From contig JAFKKG010000042.1 of the NCBI GenBank assembly GCA_017305715.1, positions 1 to 63,314 on the forward strand: a DNA stretch of 63,314 bases. The letters run 5' to 3'. Source of the stretch: Hyphomicrobiales bacterium (lineage in GTDB: Bacteria > Pseudomonadota > Alphaproteobacteria > Rhizobiales > Xanthobacteraceae). Positions within the stretch are counted from its first letter, which is position 1. Every line of letters starts with the position of its first letter. This document shows positions 6,894 to 15,044 of the stretch, one piece after another. The notes below the pieces were generated by a model. That model searched no databases. It had not been told where the DNA came from and was given only the letters and a program-made list of their open reading frames with translations. The translations under genes and the position numbers were made by a program.

Positions 6894-9145
6894 CGGTTTC
6901 CGCCGAACACCCGGTCCATCAGCCAGCCATCCAATCCGGCCGCGGGCTCCGGCCGCGCGTTCGGATTCGGTGGCGGTGCGGACGCGCGCGTCGGCGGCGG
7001 GCGATTGCCGCCGATCGGGATTGGTGCCAGCGGTATCGGCGCTTGCGCGGATGGCTGATATGACGGCTGCGGCGGCGCGCTGCCCTGCGAGGCCGGCGGG
7101 AACAGGTTCGAGAGCAGGCCGCCACCGCCGGCCTGGGATCTCGGCAGGCTCGCCACCGGCACGCCTTGATGGGCGGTGCGCATGAAGCGGGTCCAGACTT
7201 CCACCGGCAGGCCGCCGCCGGTGGCCTTCTTGGTCGGCGAGTTGTCGTCATTGCCGAGCCAGACGCCGGTGACGAGATTGGCGGTGTAGCCAATGAACCA
7301 GGCGTCGCGGAAATCCTGGCTGGTGCCGGTCTTGCCGGCGGCCATCCAGCCCGGGATTTCCGCCTTCCGCGCGGTGCCCGAGAGCAAGGTCTCCTGCATC
7401 ATCGTGTTCATCATCGCAACATGGCGCGGTTCGATCACCTGGTTGGGCTCGTCGCGCTGCCGCGCATACAGCACCTTGCCTTCATTGGTGCGGATCTTGG
7501 TCACGACATGCGGGGAAACCCCGAGCCCGCCATTGGAAAACGGCACATAGGCGCCGACCAGTTCGATGACCGAGACCTCTGATGTGCCGAGTGCGATCGA
7601 GGCATTGGCGTCGAGTTTGGAGGAAATGCCGAGCCGATGCGCGGTCCGCACCACATTCTTGGCGCCGACCTCGAGACCCAGCCGCACCGCCACCGTGTTG
7701 AGCGACATCGCCAGTGCCTGGGTCAGCGTCACCGAGCCAAAATATTCGTGGGTGTAGTTCTCGGGCTTCCAGCCCTTGATATCGATCGGCGAATCCTGCC
7801 GGATCGTTTCAGGCGTCAGGCCCGCCTCGATCGCGGTGAGATAGACGAACGGCTTGAAGGCCGAACCGGGCTGGCGTTTGGCGGTCACCGCGCGGTTGAA
7901 CTGGCTCTCGGCATAGTTCCGCCCGCCGACCATGGCGCGGACCGCGCCCTCGGGCGTCATCGCCACCAGCGCGCCCTGGGTGACATTGAACTTCACGCTC
8001 TTGGCCGCAAGTTCGTCGATGATCGAGGCTTCCGCGACGCTCTGCAGCTTGGGATCGATCGTGGTCTCGACCACGATGTTCTGGTCGATCTGGCCGACCA
8101 GATCGTCGAGCACTTCGCCGATCCAGTCGGCGACGTAATTGACCGTGCCGGCGCCGACCGGCTTCACATTGTAGGAGGGATGGCCGATCGAGGCCTGCGC
8201 CTGCGCATCGGTGATGAATTTGGCATCCGCCATCGCTGCTAGTACGATCTGGGCGCGCGCTTCGGCGCCTTCCGGATTGCGGTTCGGCGCGAGGCGCGAC
8301 GGCGATTTGACGAGGCCCGCCAGCATCGCGGCTTCGGCGATCGTGACGCTCCTGGCCGGCTTGCCGAAATAGCGCTGCGCGGCGGCCTCGACGCCATAGG
8401 CGCCGGAACCGAAATAGACGCGGTTCAGATAGAGCTCGAGGATTTCCGACTTGGAATGCTTGCGCTCCAGCCACAGCGCGAGCTCCACCTCCTGCAGCTT
8501 GCGCGCCATGGTGCGTTCCTGGGTCAGGAACAGATTCTTCGCGAGCTGCTGCGTCAGCGTCGAGCCGCCCTGCGAGACGCCGCGATGCATCAGGTTGGCG
8601 ATCGCGGCACGCGCGATGCCGATCGGGTCGACGCCGTAATGCGAATAGAAGCGGCGGTCCTCGATGGCGATGAAAGCTTTCGGCAGATAGGGCGGCAGAT
8701 CCTTCAGCGACACATTGGCGCCGGCCATTTCGCCGCGCGAGGCCAGCACGCTGCCGTCGAGGCCGACGATCTGGATCGTCGGCGGGCGTTTTGGAATCGC
8801 CAGCGACTGGATCGCCGGCAGATGCGCACCGACCCAGATGATGACGCCGACGACGGCAATCGCAGCCCACAGGCCGAGCACCGCGCCCCAATAAAGCAGC
8901 CGCCCGATCCGGAACCGGCCGCGCGATTTCGAACGGCGCTTGGCGCCGCTGCGGGCCGCGCGCGGCTTGCGTTCGCGCGGTTCGTCGTCGCCGTCGCCGG
9001 ATTTGCGCTTGGCCGCGGACTTTTTCGGCTTGTCATCACCGGAGGCGACGCGGTCCTGCGGCGACAGCCGCAATTCGCTCAGCGCGGCGGCGATTCCGAA
9101 TTGCGGTTCCTTGCGGTCGCCGCTTTTTTTCCGTCCCCACGCCAT
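6890..9145 (-). CDS. Class A penicillin-binding protein (PBP1A family)
   Basis: This is a bifunctional peptidoglycan glycosyltransferase and DD-transpeptidase anchored in the inner membrane. The protein has 751 residues from the ATG at 9145. It has a long basic, Lys/Arg-rich cytoplasmic N-terminus (1-82), one membrane segment (about 86-106), a GT51 domain with the catalytic Glu in AIEDRRFYSHYGVD (about 162) and QGGSTLTQQLAKN, then a transpeptidase domain. The transpeptidase nucleophile is Ser428 in PGSAFKPF, with SLN in AMSLNTVAV and KTGTS in AGKTGTSQDF. The C-terminus is Pro-rich and disordered. An upstream TTG at 9151 would add two residues. Confidence 0.93.
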   Translation of the reverse strand: MAWGRKKSGDRKEPQFGIAAALSELRLSPQDRVASGDDKPKKSAAKRKSGDGDDEPRERKPRAARSGAKRRSKSRGRFRIGRLLYWGAVLGLWAAIAVVGVIIWVGAHLPAIQSLAIPKRPPTIQIVGLDGSVLASRGEMAGANVSLKDLPPYLPKAFIAIEDRRFYSHYGVDPIGIARAAIANLMHRGVSQGGSTLTQQLAKNLFLTQERTMARKLQEVELALWLERKHSKSEILELYLNRVYFGSGAYGVEAAAQRYFGKPARSVTIAEAAMLAGLVKSPSRLAPNRNPEGAEARAQIVLAAMADAKFITDAQAQASIGHPSYNVKPVGAGTVNYVADWIGEVLDDLVGQIDQNIVVETTIDPKLQSVAEASIIDELAAKSVKFNVTQGALVAMTPEGAVRAMVGGRNYAESQFNRAVTAKRQPGSAFKPFVYLTAIEAGLTPETIRQDSPIDIKGWKPENYTHEYFGSVTLTQALAMSLNTVAVRLGLEVGAKNVVRTAHRLGISSKLDANASIALGTSEVSVIELVGAYVPFSNGGLGVSPHVVTKIRTNEGKVLYARQRDEPNQVIEPRHVAMMNTMMQETLLSGTARKAEIPGWMAAGKTGTSQDFRDAWFIGYTANLVTGVWLGNDDNSPTKKATGGGLPVEVWTRFMRTAHQGVPVASLPRSQAGGGGLLSNLFPPASQGSAPPQPSYQPSAQAPIPLAPIPIGGNRPPPTRASAPPPNPNARPEPAAGLDGWLMDRVFGGNR

Positions 9146-9281
9146 CCGCAACGCTGCTCACACCCGCCCGCCGCACGCTAGCGGGCGCTGTTTAAGGGTC
9201 GGTTACCCAGAGGTTAACGGGGGATTAGGAGGTGCGACGCGACGTGGTAAGTAAGCGGCATATCAGCACAGGGAAACCACC

Positions 9282-9707
9282 ATGGGCCATATCGATCCGA
9301 CCAAGGAAGTGTTCGCGCAATTCAGGGCCAATGACCGGCCGGGCCCGATCCACATGCTCAATCTGGTCCGTTTGCGGGAACAGGCCGCCTATCCCGACGG
9401 CCGCAAGGCGTCCGGCGCCGAAGCCTATGCCGCGTACGGCCGGGAAAGCGGGCCGGTGTTCGAACGGCTGGGCGGCCGGATCGTCTGGCAGGGCCGGTTC
9501 GAATTGATGCTGATCGGCCCGGTGGAAGAGCGCTGGGATCATTGCTTCATCGCCGAATATCCCAGCGTCGCCGCCTTTGCCGAGATGATCCGCGATCCGG
9601 TCTATCGCGAGGCGGTCAAGCATCGCCAGGCGGCGGTCGAGGATTCGCGGCTGATCCGGCACGCGGTGCTGCCGGTCGGCAAGACGTTTGGCGAGATTCC
9701 GAAATAG
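9282..9707 (+). CDS. DUF1330 domain protein
   Basis: This 141-residue protein has the DUF1330 ferredoxin-like (dimeric alpha/beta barrel) pattern: PIHMLNLVRLRE near the N-terminus, YAAYGRESGPVFERLGG in the middle and SVAAFAEMIRDPVYREAVKHRQAAVEDSRL at the end. The family has no agreed function. GGGAAACC upstream of the ATG may serve as the ribosome site. It stands alone between the divergent PBP gene and a repeat element. Confidence 0.8.
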   Translation: MGHIDPTKEVFAQFRANDRPGPIHMLNLVRLREQAAYPDGRKASGAEAYAAYGRESGPVFERLGGRIVWQGRFELMLIGPVEERWDHCFIAEYPSVAAFAEMIRDPVYREAVKHRQAAVEDSRLIRHAVLPVGKTFGEIPK

Positions 9708-9717
9708 GTCCCACACG

Positions 9718-9810
9718 TCGTCATGGCCGGGGCTTGTCCCGGCCATCCACGTCTTTCTTGTTTGTGAGGGGCCAAAAACGTGGATGCCCGGGTCAAGCCC
9801 GGGCATGACG
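9718..9810. repeat. Composite palindromic repeat
   Basis: Two hairpins lie in inverted orientation. ATGGCCGGG (9723-9731) pairs with CCCGGCCAT (9738-9746), and ATGCCCGGG (9784-9792) pairs with CCCGGGCAT (9798-9806). The inner flanks ATCCACGT (9745-9752) and ACGTGGAT (9778-9785) are also complementary, so the element can fold as one branched structure. It sits between two converging genes. Confidence 0.75.
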
Positions 9811-9861
9811 ATCTTTGCGGGGGTGCGACCTCTCGAGGTCACACCATTTGCAAGCAGCCAA

Positions 9862-11088
9862 CTAGCCCGCGGGGCCGACGTCCTCGATGATCGGGCCGAA
9901 CAGTTCCCAGCGCTCGCCATTGAACCTCTGCATCTGCAACTGCTTGTTGACGCGGTAATCGGTCGGCGAGGTGTTGCCGAGGATACCGGGCAAGGCGAGG
10001 TCGATCTGAACGTTCTTCAGGCTGGTGGCCTGCTTCATCACGTTCTCGCGGGTCAGGTCGTCGCCGCACTGCTTGAGCACCTGGATCAGCATCTGGCTGG
10101 TCGAATAGCCGTAGGTGTTGAAGAGCGAATCCTTGTCGCCGTCGGGATAGTACTTCGCCATGAATTCGAGATATTTCTTCATGCCGGCGTCGTCCTTCCA
10201 GGTCGGATCGAGCGGATCCTTGCCGTAGTTGACGCTGATGACGCCCTTGGACGCATCAAGCCCCGCCGGCTTCATGACCGCGCCGACCGACGTGGCGTTG
10301 ATGTCGAGAATGTGCACCGGCTTCCAGCCGAGTTCGTGGATCTTCTTGATGGCCTGCGCCGCCTGCTTCGGGGTCGAGGCCGAGAAGAACAGATCCGCGC
10401 CGGCATCCTTGATCTTGAGGATCTGCGAGTCGATGGTCGGGTCGGAAACTTCGTAGGACGCTTCCGTCACGATCATCTTCGCGGCCTTGTCGCCGAGGCC
10501 GGCCTTGATGCCGTTCAAATAATCCTTCCCGAGATCATCGTTCTGATAGAGGATTCCGATCTTGGCGTTCGGATATTCCTTGATGATGTACTGGCCGTAG
10601 ATGCGGCCCTCGACGAAGTAGTTCGGGTTGAAGCCCATCGTCCAGGGGAAGTTCTTCGGGTCGGTGAACTTCGATGCGCCGGTGGCGGCGAACAGCTGCG
10701 GCACTTTCTTGGAATTGAGATATTTCTGTACCGCCGCGTTCGACGGCGTGCCGATGATCTGGAACGTCAGCAGCACTTCATCGCTCTCGACCAGCTTGCG
10801 CACCTGCTCGACCGCTTTCGGCGGGCTATAGGCATCGTCATACTGGATCAGGTTGATCTTGCGGCCGTTCACGCCGCCCTGGTCGTTGATCATCTTCATA
10901 TAGGCGGCTTGCGTCTTGCCGATCGAGGCGTAGGCGGATGCCGGTCCCGAGAACGGCACGGTCTGGCCGACCTTGATCTCGGTATCGGTCGCGCCGGTGT
11001 CGTATTTCTTCTGCGCGTAGGCGGACGAAGCCGACAATGCGATCGCGAGCGTTGTGCCGGTGACCAGATGGAAAAGGCCATTCCTCAT
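9862..11088 (-). CDS. Branched-chain amino acid-type ABC transporter substrate-binding protein
   Basis: This is a periplasmic type I binding protein of the LivJ/Peripla_BP_6 family. The 408-residue precursor has a signal peptide (about 1-25, cleavage near SAYAQKK). The mature protein starts with the family pattern TEIKVGQTVPFSGPASAY, followed by INDQGGVNGRKINLI. The ligand could be an amino acid, an aromatic acid or another small solute. No permease or ATPase is adjacent, so it must work with a transporter encoded elsewhere. A repeat follows its 3' end. Confidence 0.88.
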   Translation of the reverse strand: MRNGLFHLVTGTTLAIALSASSAYAQKKYDTGATDTEIKVGQTVPFSGPASAYASIGKTQAAYMKMINDQGGVNGRKINLIQYDDAYSPPKAVEQVRKLVESDEVLLTFQIIGTPSNAAVQKYLNSKKVPQLFAATGASKFTDPKNFPWTMGFNPNYFVEGRIYGQYIIKEYPNAKIGILYQNDDLGKDYLNGIKAGLGDKAAKMIVTEASYEVSDPTIDSQILKIKDAGADLFFSASTPKQAAQAIKKIHELGWKPVHILDINATSVGAVMKPAGLDASKGVISVNYGKDPLDPTWKDDAGMKKYLEFMAKYYPDGDKDSLFNTYGYSTSQMLIQVLKQCGDDLTRENVMKQATSLKNVQIDLALPGILGNTSPTDYRVNKQLQMQRFNGERWELFGPIIEDVGPAG

Positions 11089-11343
11089 TGTGCTGTGTTC
11101 CTCATATGTTGTGATTAAGCCGATGATCTTTCCCGGTCGGGACCGGGGCCATCGCTACTTGCAATAGTGGCGGAATGGATGCTGCATTGCAAGGCGACGG
11201 GACGAAAGAGCCCGCGATTTCAGGGCGAGGCTAATTCGAGGGCAGCAAATACAGCTGCCCAAAAAGAATCCATTAGACCTGCGTCTAACCTTGACGCGAA
11301 ACTGGCGCGGGAGCCGCAATCGCAATGCGAAGAGCAGTTCGTC

Positions 11344-11706
11344 TCACGCCAACCAAAGCAGGACCAATGCGAGTGCCGCCGGCGCCGCCTGCACATAGAG
11401 GATCCGGCGGCTGACGGTCGCGGCGCCATAGACACCGGCCACGATCACGCAAAGCAGGAAGAATGCCTTGATCTGGAATGCAAAGCCCGGGTTGCTGTGA
11501 ATCAGGCCCCAAACCAGGCCCGCGGCGAGGAAGCCGTTATAGAGGCCCTGGTTGGCGGCGAGCACCGCCGATTCCGTCGCCTTCTCGATCGTATTGCGGA
11601 AGGTCTTCAAGCCCAGCGGCTTGGTCCAGAGAAACATCTCCAGCACCAGAAAGTACACATGCAGTGCGGCGACCACCGCGACCAGGCAATTGGCGACAAG
11701 CATCAT
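11344..11706 (-). CDS. DUF1304 membrane protein
   Basis: This 120-residue inner-membrane protein has four predicted helices and matches the DUF1304 pattern: an N-terminal helix with HVYFLVLEMFLW, the conserved LAANQGLYNGFLAAGL, and a last helix ALALVLLWLA. The function is unknown. Two adjacent ATG codons (11706 and 11703) are equally possible starts. It is monocistronic as far as can be seen. Confidence 0.78.
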   Translation of the reverse strand: MMLVANCLVAVVAALHVYFLVLEMFLWTKPLGLKTFRNTIEKATESAVLAANQGLYNGFLAAGLVWGLIHSNPGFAFQIKAFFLLCVIVAGVYGAATVSRRILYVQAAPAALALVLLWLA

Positions 11707-11873
11707 GGCGGTCCCCCAAAACCGACAGCGGAATTCGGGTGGACGCTAGCATGCTTGCCGTGAAAGGTGCGGCGGCATGCGGAGATTTTGAACAAAATGA
11801 TGACGTCCGAAAACCGCGAGACAGCCCAGGCCCGATGTCCGATGCTTGATGAAACGACCATGCGAGGATTGGG

Positions 11874-12347
11874 ATGAACACCAGCAGGACCTACGGCACC
11901 GTCAGTGCCGAGATGCGCAAGCAAATCAGCGGCCTGGAATTTGTCCGGGGGCTCGCCGATGGCACGCTGCCCCTCAATACGATTGCGCGGACCCTGGGTT
12001 ATGATGTCGCCGAAGCGGGCAGCGGTCGCGTGGTGATTACCGCCGTGCCGGGCGACGACCTGCTCAATCCGGCCGGCACGGTGCATGGCGGCTTCTCGGC
12101 CACGCTGCTCGATAGCTGCATGGGGCTGGCCATTCAGTCGACCCTTGAGAAGGGCGTCGGCTCGACGACGCTGGAGTTCAAGATATCGCTGGTGCGGCCG
12201 ATTACGCCCGAGACCGGCAAGATCACGGCCGAAGGTATCGTCTTGAGCAGCGGCCGGCGGGTCGGCACCGCCGAAGGACGGATCACGGACGGCAAGGGAC
12301 GCTTGCTCGCCCATGGCACCACCACGTGCCTGATTTTCGAGAACTGA
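11874..12347 (+). CDS. PaaI-family hotdog thioesterase
   Basis: This 157-residue hotdog-fold acyl-CoA thioesterase is of the PaaI/YdiI type. The motif NPAGTVHGGFSATLLDSCMGLAIQS (about 62-86, containing the usual HGG turn and an acidic residue on the following helix) is characteristic. So are TTLEFKISLVRPITPETGKI and the final strand LAHGTTTCLIFEN. GAGGATTGGG upstream supports the ATG at 11874. The substrate is not predictable, since no paa genes are near. Confidence 0.85.
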   Translation: MNTSRTYGTVSAEMRKQISGLEFVRGLADGTLPLNTIARTLGYDVAEAGSGRVVITAVPGDDLLNPAGTVHGGFSATLLDSCMGLAIQSTLEKGVGSTTLEFKISLVRPITPETGKITAEGIVLSSGRRVGTAEGRITDGKGRLLAHGTTTCLIFEN

Positions 12348-12387
12348 ACCGCGAGACCCGCCGTTCGCGACGAGAGATGATCTCCCG

Positions 12388-13887
12388 ATGGATATGGACC
12401 GTACCGCCTGCTACCGCGCGATCTCGACCCGGGACACCAGGTTCGACGGGCGGCTGTTCGTCGGCGTCAAAACCACCGGCGTCTACTGCCGGCCGATCTG
12501 TCCGGCCCGCACCCCGAAATTCCAGAACGTGTCGTTCTACGCGTCGGCGGCGGCGGCGCAGGAGGCCGGCTTCCGCCCCTGCCTGCGCTGCCGGCCGGAA
12601 GTCTCGCCCGAACTGGCGTTCTGGCGCGGCACTTCCAACACCGTCTCCCGCGCGCTGGCGCTGATCGAATCGGGCGCACTTGACGGCGATGATGTCGAAG
12701 GTCTCGCCAGCCGGCTCGGTGTCGGCGGGCGGCAATTGCGACGGCTGTTTCGTCAGCATGTCGGCGCCTCGCCGATCGCGGTTGCCCAGACGCGGCGCGT
12801 GCTGCTTGCCAAGCAACTGATCCACGAAACGTCGCTGCCGATGGCGGAGGTCGCCTTGGCCTCGGGCTTCAACAGCGTGCGACGCTTCAACGAAACTTTT
12901 CTGGCGTTGTTCGGACGCCCGCCGGCCGCGTTGCGGCGTTCGCACGACAAGACCCCGCGCGAAGCCGGCGCGCTGTCGGTTCGTCTTCCCTATCGGCCGC
13001 CCTATGATTGGGATGCGATGCTGTCATTCCTGAAGGCGCGCGCCATTCCCGGTGTCGAGATCGTGGCCGGTGACAGCTACCACCGCAGCATCGTGATCGG
13101 CGCCAACCGCGGCATGATCAGTGTCGCGCCCGCGGCGAAGCACCGGATCGATGTCCGGGTTCGCTTTCCCGATATGGCGGCCTTGCCGCAGATCATCGCG
13201 CGGGTGCGGCGGGTGTTCGATCTTGCCGCCGATCCCGATACGATCGGCGCGCATCTCGCGGCTGATTCCGTGCTGGCGCCGCTGGTCGCGGCCCGGCCGG
13301 GCCTGCGCGTTCCCGGGGCGTGGGATGGATTCGAACTCGCGGTGCGCGCCATCTTCGGCCAGCAGATCACGGTTCCGGCCGCGACCAGGCTGCTCGGCAA
13401 ACTGGTGCAGGCCTACGGCGATCCGCTGCCGGCAACGATGAAAGATGGCGAGGGCCTTAGCCATTTGTTTCCGAGCGTGGCCCGGATTGCCACCGCCGAC
13501 CTGACAGCGCTCGGCATGCCCGGTGCGCGGGCGACGGCCGTGACCTCGCTGGCGCGGGCCATCTCGGCCGATCCCGCGATCTTCAGCCGCGGCGCCAGCC
13601 TCGAGGATGCGATCGTAAAATTGCGCTCGCTGCCGGGTATAGGCGAATGGACCGCGCAATACATCGCGATGCGCGAACTGCGCGAACCTGATGCATTTCC
13701 CGCCGCCGACATCGGGCTGTTGCGCGCGCTGGCCGATGACGAAGGCCGTCGCCCGTCGCCGTCGGAATTGCTGGCGCGCAGCGAGCGATGGCGGCCATGG
13801 CGTGCCTATGCGGCGTTGCATCTGTGGGCCGCAGGCGTCCGTCCCCCAGTGCAATCGGGAAAGATCGATGAGCGTGAAGCCGCCTGA
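12388..13887 (+). CDS. Ada/AraC/AlkA fusion: methyl sensor and 3-methyladenine glycosylase
   Basis: This is a multidomain DNA alkylation-repair protein of 499 residues. The N-terminal Ada zinc domain has Cys34, Cys38, Cys65 and Cys68 (TTGVYCRPICPARTP, GFRPCLRCRPE). Cys34 matches the Ada phosphotriester methyl acceptor. An AraC-type helix-turn-helix region follows (about 85-175). Then come the AlkA N-terminal domain (about 190-300) and the HhH-GPD glycosylase domain with hairpin LPGIGEWTAQYIAMRE and the catalytic Asp in DAFPAADIGLLRAL. It probably both senses methylation and excises 3-methylpurines. Its end overlaps ogt by 20 bp, forming a repair operon. An ATG at 12394 is an alternative start. 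Confidence 0.92.
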   Translation: MDMDRTACYRAISTRDTRFDGRLFVGVKTTGVYCRPICPARTPKFQNVSFYASAAAAQEAGFRPCLRCRPEVSPELAFWRGTSNTVSRALALIESGALDGDDVEGLASRLGVGGRQLRRLFRQHVGASPIAVAQTRRVLLAKQLIHETSLPMAEVALASGFNSVRRFNETFLALFGRPPAALRRSHDKTPREAGALSVRLPYRPPYDWDAMLSFLKARAIPGVEIVAGDSYHRSIVIGANRGMISVAPAAKHRIDVRVRFPDMAALPQIIARVRRVFDLAADPDTIGAHLAADSVLAPLVAARPGLRVPGAWDGFELAVRAIFGQQITVPAATRLLGKLVQAYGDPLPATMKDGEGLSHLFPSVARIATADLTALGMPGARATAVTSLARAISADPAIFSRGASLEDAIVKLRSLPGIGEWTAQYIAMRELREPDAFPAADIGLLRALADDEGRRPSPSELLARSERWRPWRAYAALHLWAAGVRPPVQSGKIDEREAA

Positions 13888-14413
13888 AACTTTCAACGTC
13901 GACCGGCTGCCAACACCGATCGGCACCGCCCTGCTGGTGACCGACGCCGGCGGTGTGCTGCGCGCGCTGGACTGGGAGGAGCATGAGCCGCGCATGAAGG
14001 AACTGCTGCGGCTGCAATATGGCGCGGTGATACTGCAAGACGCGCGGTCGCCTCCTGACCTGAGATCGGCCCTGACGGGCTACTTCAAAGGCGATCTCGA
14101 TCGCTTGAAGACGATCAAATGGCGCGTGGCCGGCACGCCGTTTCAGCAGAAGGTCTGGAACGCGCTTCCGAAAATTCCGGCGGGTACGACGATGAGCTAT
14201 GGCGCGCTCGCAGCCAGACTGAACGCGCCAAAAGCCATGCGCGCGGTCGGTCACGCCAATGGCTCCAATCCGATCAGCGTCGTCGTGCCCTGTCATCGCC
14301 TGATCGGCGCCAATGGCGCGCTGGTCAAATATGGCGGCGGGCTGGCGCGAAAGCGGTGGTTGCTGGAGCATGAGGGCGTGACGCTGAAGACAGCATCAAC
14401 ACGCGCTGTTTGA
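13868..14413 (+). CDS. ogt: Methylated-DNA-[protein]-cysteine S-methyltransferase
   Basis: This is a suicide repair enzyme that removes methyl groups from O6-methylguanine in DNA. The 181-residue protein contains the helix GTPFQQKVWNALPKIPAGTT, the active-site motif VVPCHRLIGANG with the acceptor cysteine, and YGGGLARKRWLLEHE. The ATG at 13868 lies inside the end of the upstream Ada-AlkA gene (20-bp overlap), which indicates coupled translation. The pair reproduces the division of labour of the E. coli Ada regulon, with the Ada methyl-sensor fused to AlkA rather than to Ogt. Confidence 0.92.
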   Translation: MSVKPPETFNVDRLPTPIGTALLVTDAGGVLRALDWEEHEPRMKELLRLQYGAVILQDARSPPDLRSALTGYFKGDLDRLKTIKWRVAGTPFQQKVWNALPKIPAGTTMSYGALAARLNAPKAMRAVGHANGSNPISVVVPCHRLIGANGALVKYGGGLARKRWLLEHEGVTLKTASTRAV

Positions 14414-14416
14414 CTC

Positions 14417-14499
14417 CGTCATTGCGAGGAGCGAAGCGACGAAGCCATCCAGTCTTCCTTCGTGGAGACATGGATTGCTTCGCTTCGCTCGCAATGACG
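14417..14499. repeat. Inverted-repeat element with 12-bp perfect ends
   Basis: The termini CGTCATTGCGAG (14417-14428) and CTCGCAATGACG (14488-14499) are perfectly complementary. They are followed inward by a GCGAAGC-rich portion that continues the pairing imperfectly. The element lies immediately after ogt. This end sequence is, from memory, very common between genes in Bradyrhizobium and related genera. Confidence 0.8.
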
Positions 14500-14584
14500 A
14501 TCATATGTCAGGTCCGTTAATCGCCAGACAGCCTGCCGCGCCGCCCCTAGCGTCTCCCCACATTCCAAAACACGGAGACGATCG

Positions 14585-14989
14585 ATGACCGACGCAGAAG
14601 TTCAGGAATTCGTGACGCGGTTTGCCGCCGCCTGGGCGGCGAGGGACGGCAAAGCCTTTCTCGACCTCTGGCACCCCGACGGTTCGCTGCATACGCCGCT
14701 GGTGGGCCGGCGGGTGGCGGGAAACGAACTCGACCGGCTGATGGAAGTGCAAACGACCGCCGCGCCGGATTTCGTCTGGCAATTGCTGGACTGGACCTCG
14801 CGCGGCGATGTCGTGATCATCGAATGGCAGACCACGCGCAACGTCAACGGCGTGCGGTTCGACTGGCGCGGCGTCGACAAATTCCGGATTCTGAACGGCA
14901 AGATCATCGAGGAGCGGGTCTATACCGACACCGCGCCGCTGCGGGCCTTCCGCAACGGCGAGAAGCTGGAGCCGATGACGCAGTTCTAG
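14585..14989 (+). CDS. SnoaL/NTF2-like protein
   Basis: This 134-residue protein has the NTF2-like cone fold. The helix VQEFVTRFAAAWAARDGKAFLDLWHPDGSLHTPL is followed by strands ending in WRGVDKFRILNGKIIEERVYTDTAPL. Such proteins are isomerases, hydratases or ligand-binding domains, and the exact role cannot be read from sequence. CGGAGACGATCG just upstream supports the ATG. It is flanked by a repeat and by the convergent spermidine-synthase-like gene. Confidence 0.75.
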   Translation: MTDAEVQEFVTRFAAAWAARDGKAFLDLWHPDGSLHTPLVGRRVAGNELDRLMEVQTTAAPDFVWQLLDWTSRGDVVIIEWQTTRNVNGVRFDWRGVDKFRILNGKIIEERVYTDTAPLRAFRNGEKLEPMTQF

Positions 14990-15044
14990 GCGGGATCACC
15001 CCGCAGTGCCCGGCCCGGGCGGACCTGTTGGCAAACCGCCTGCG

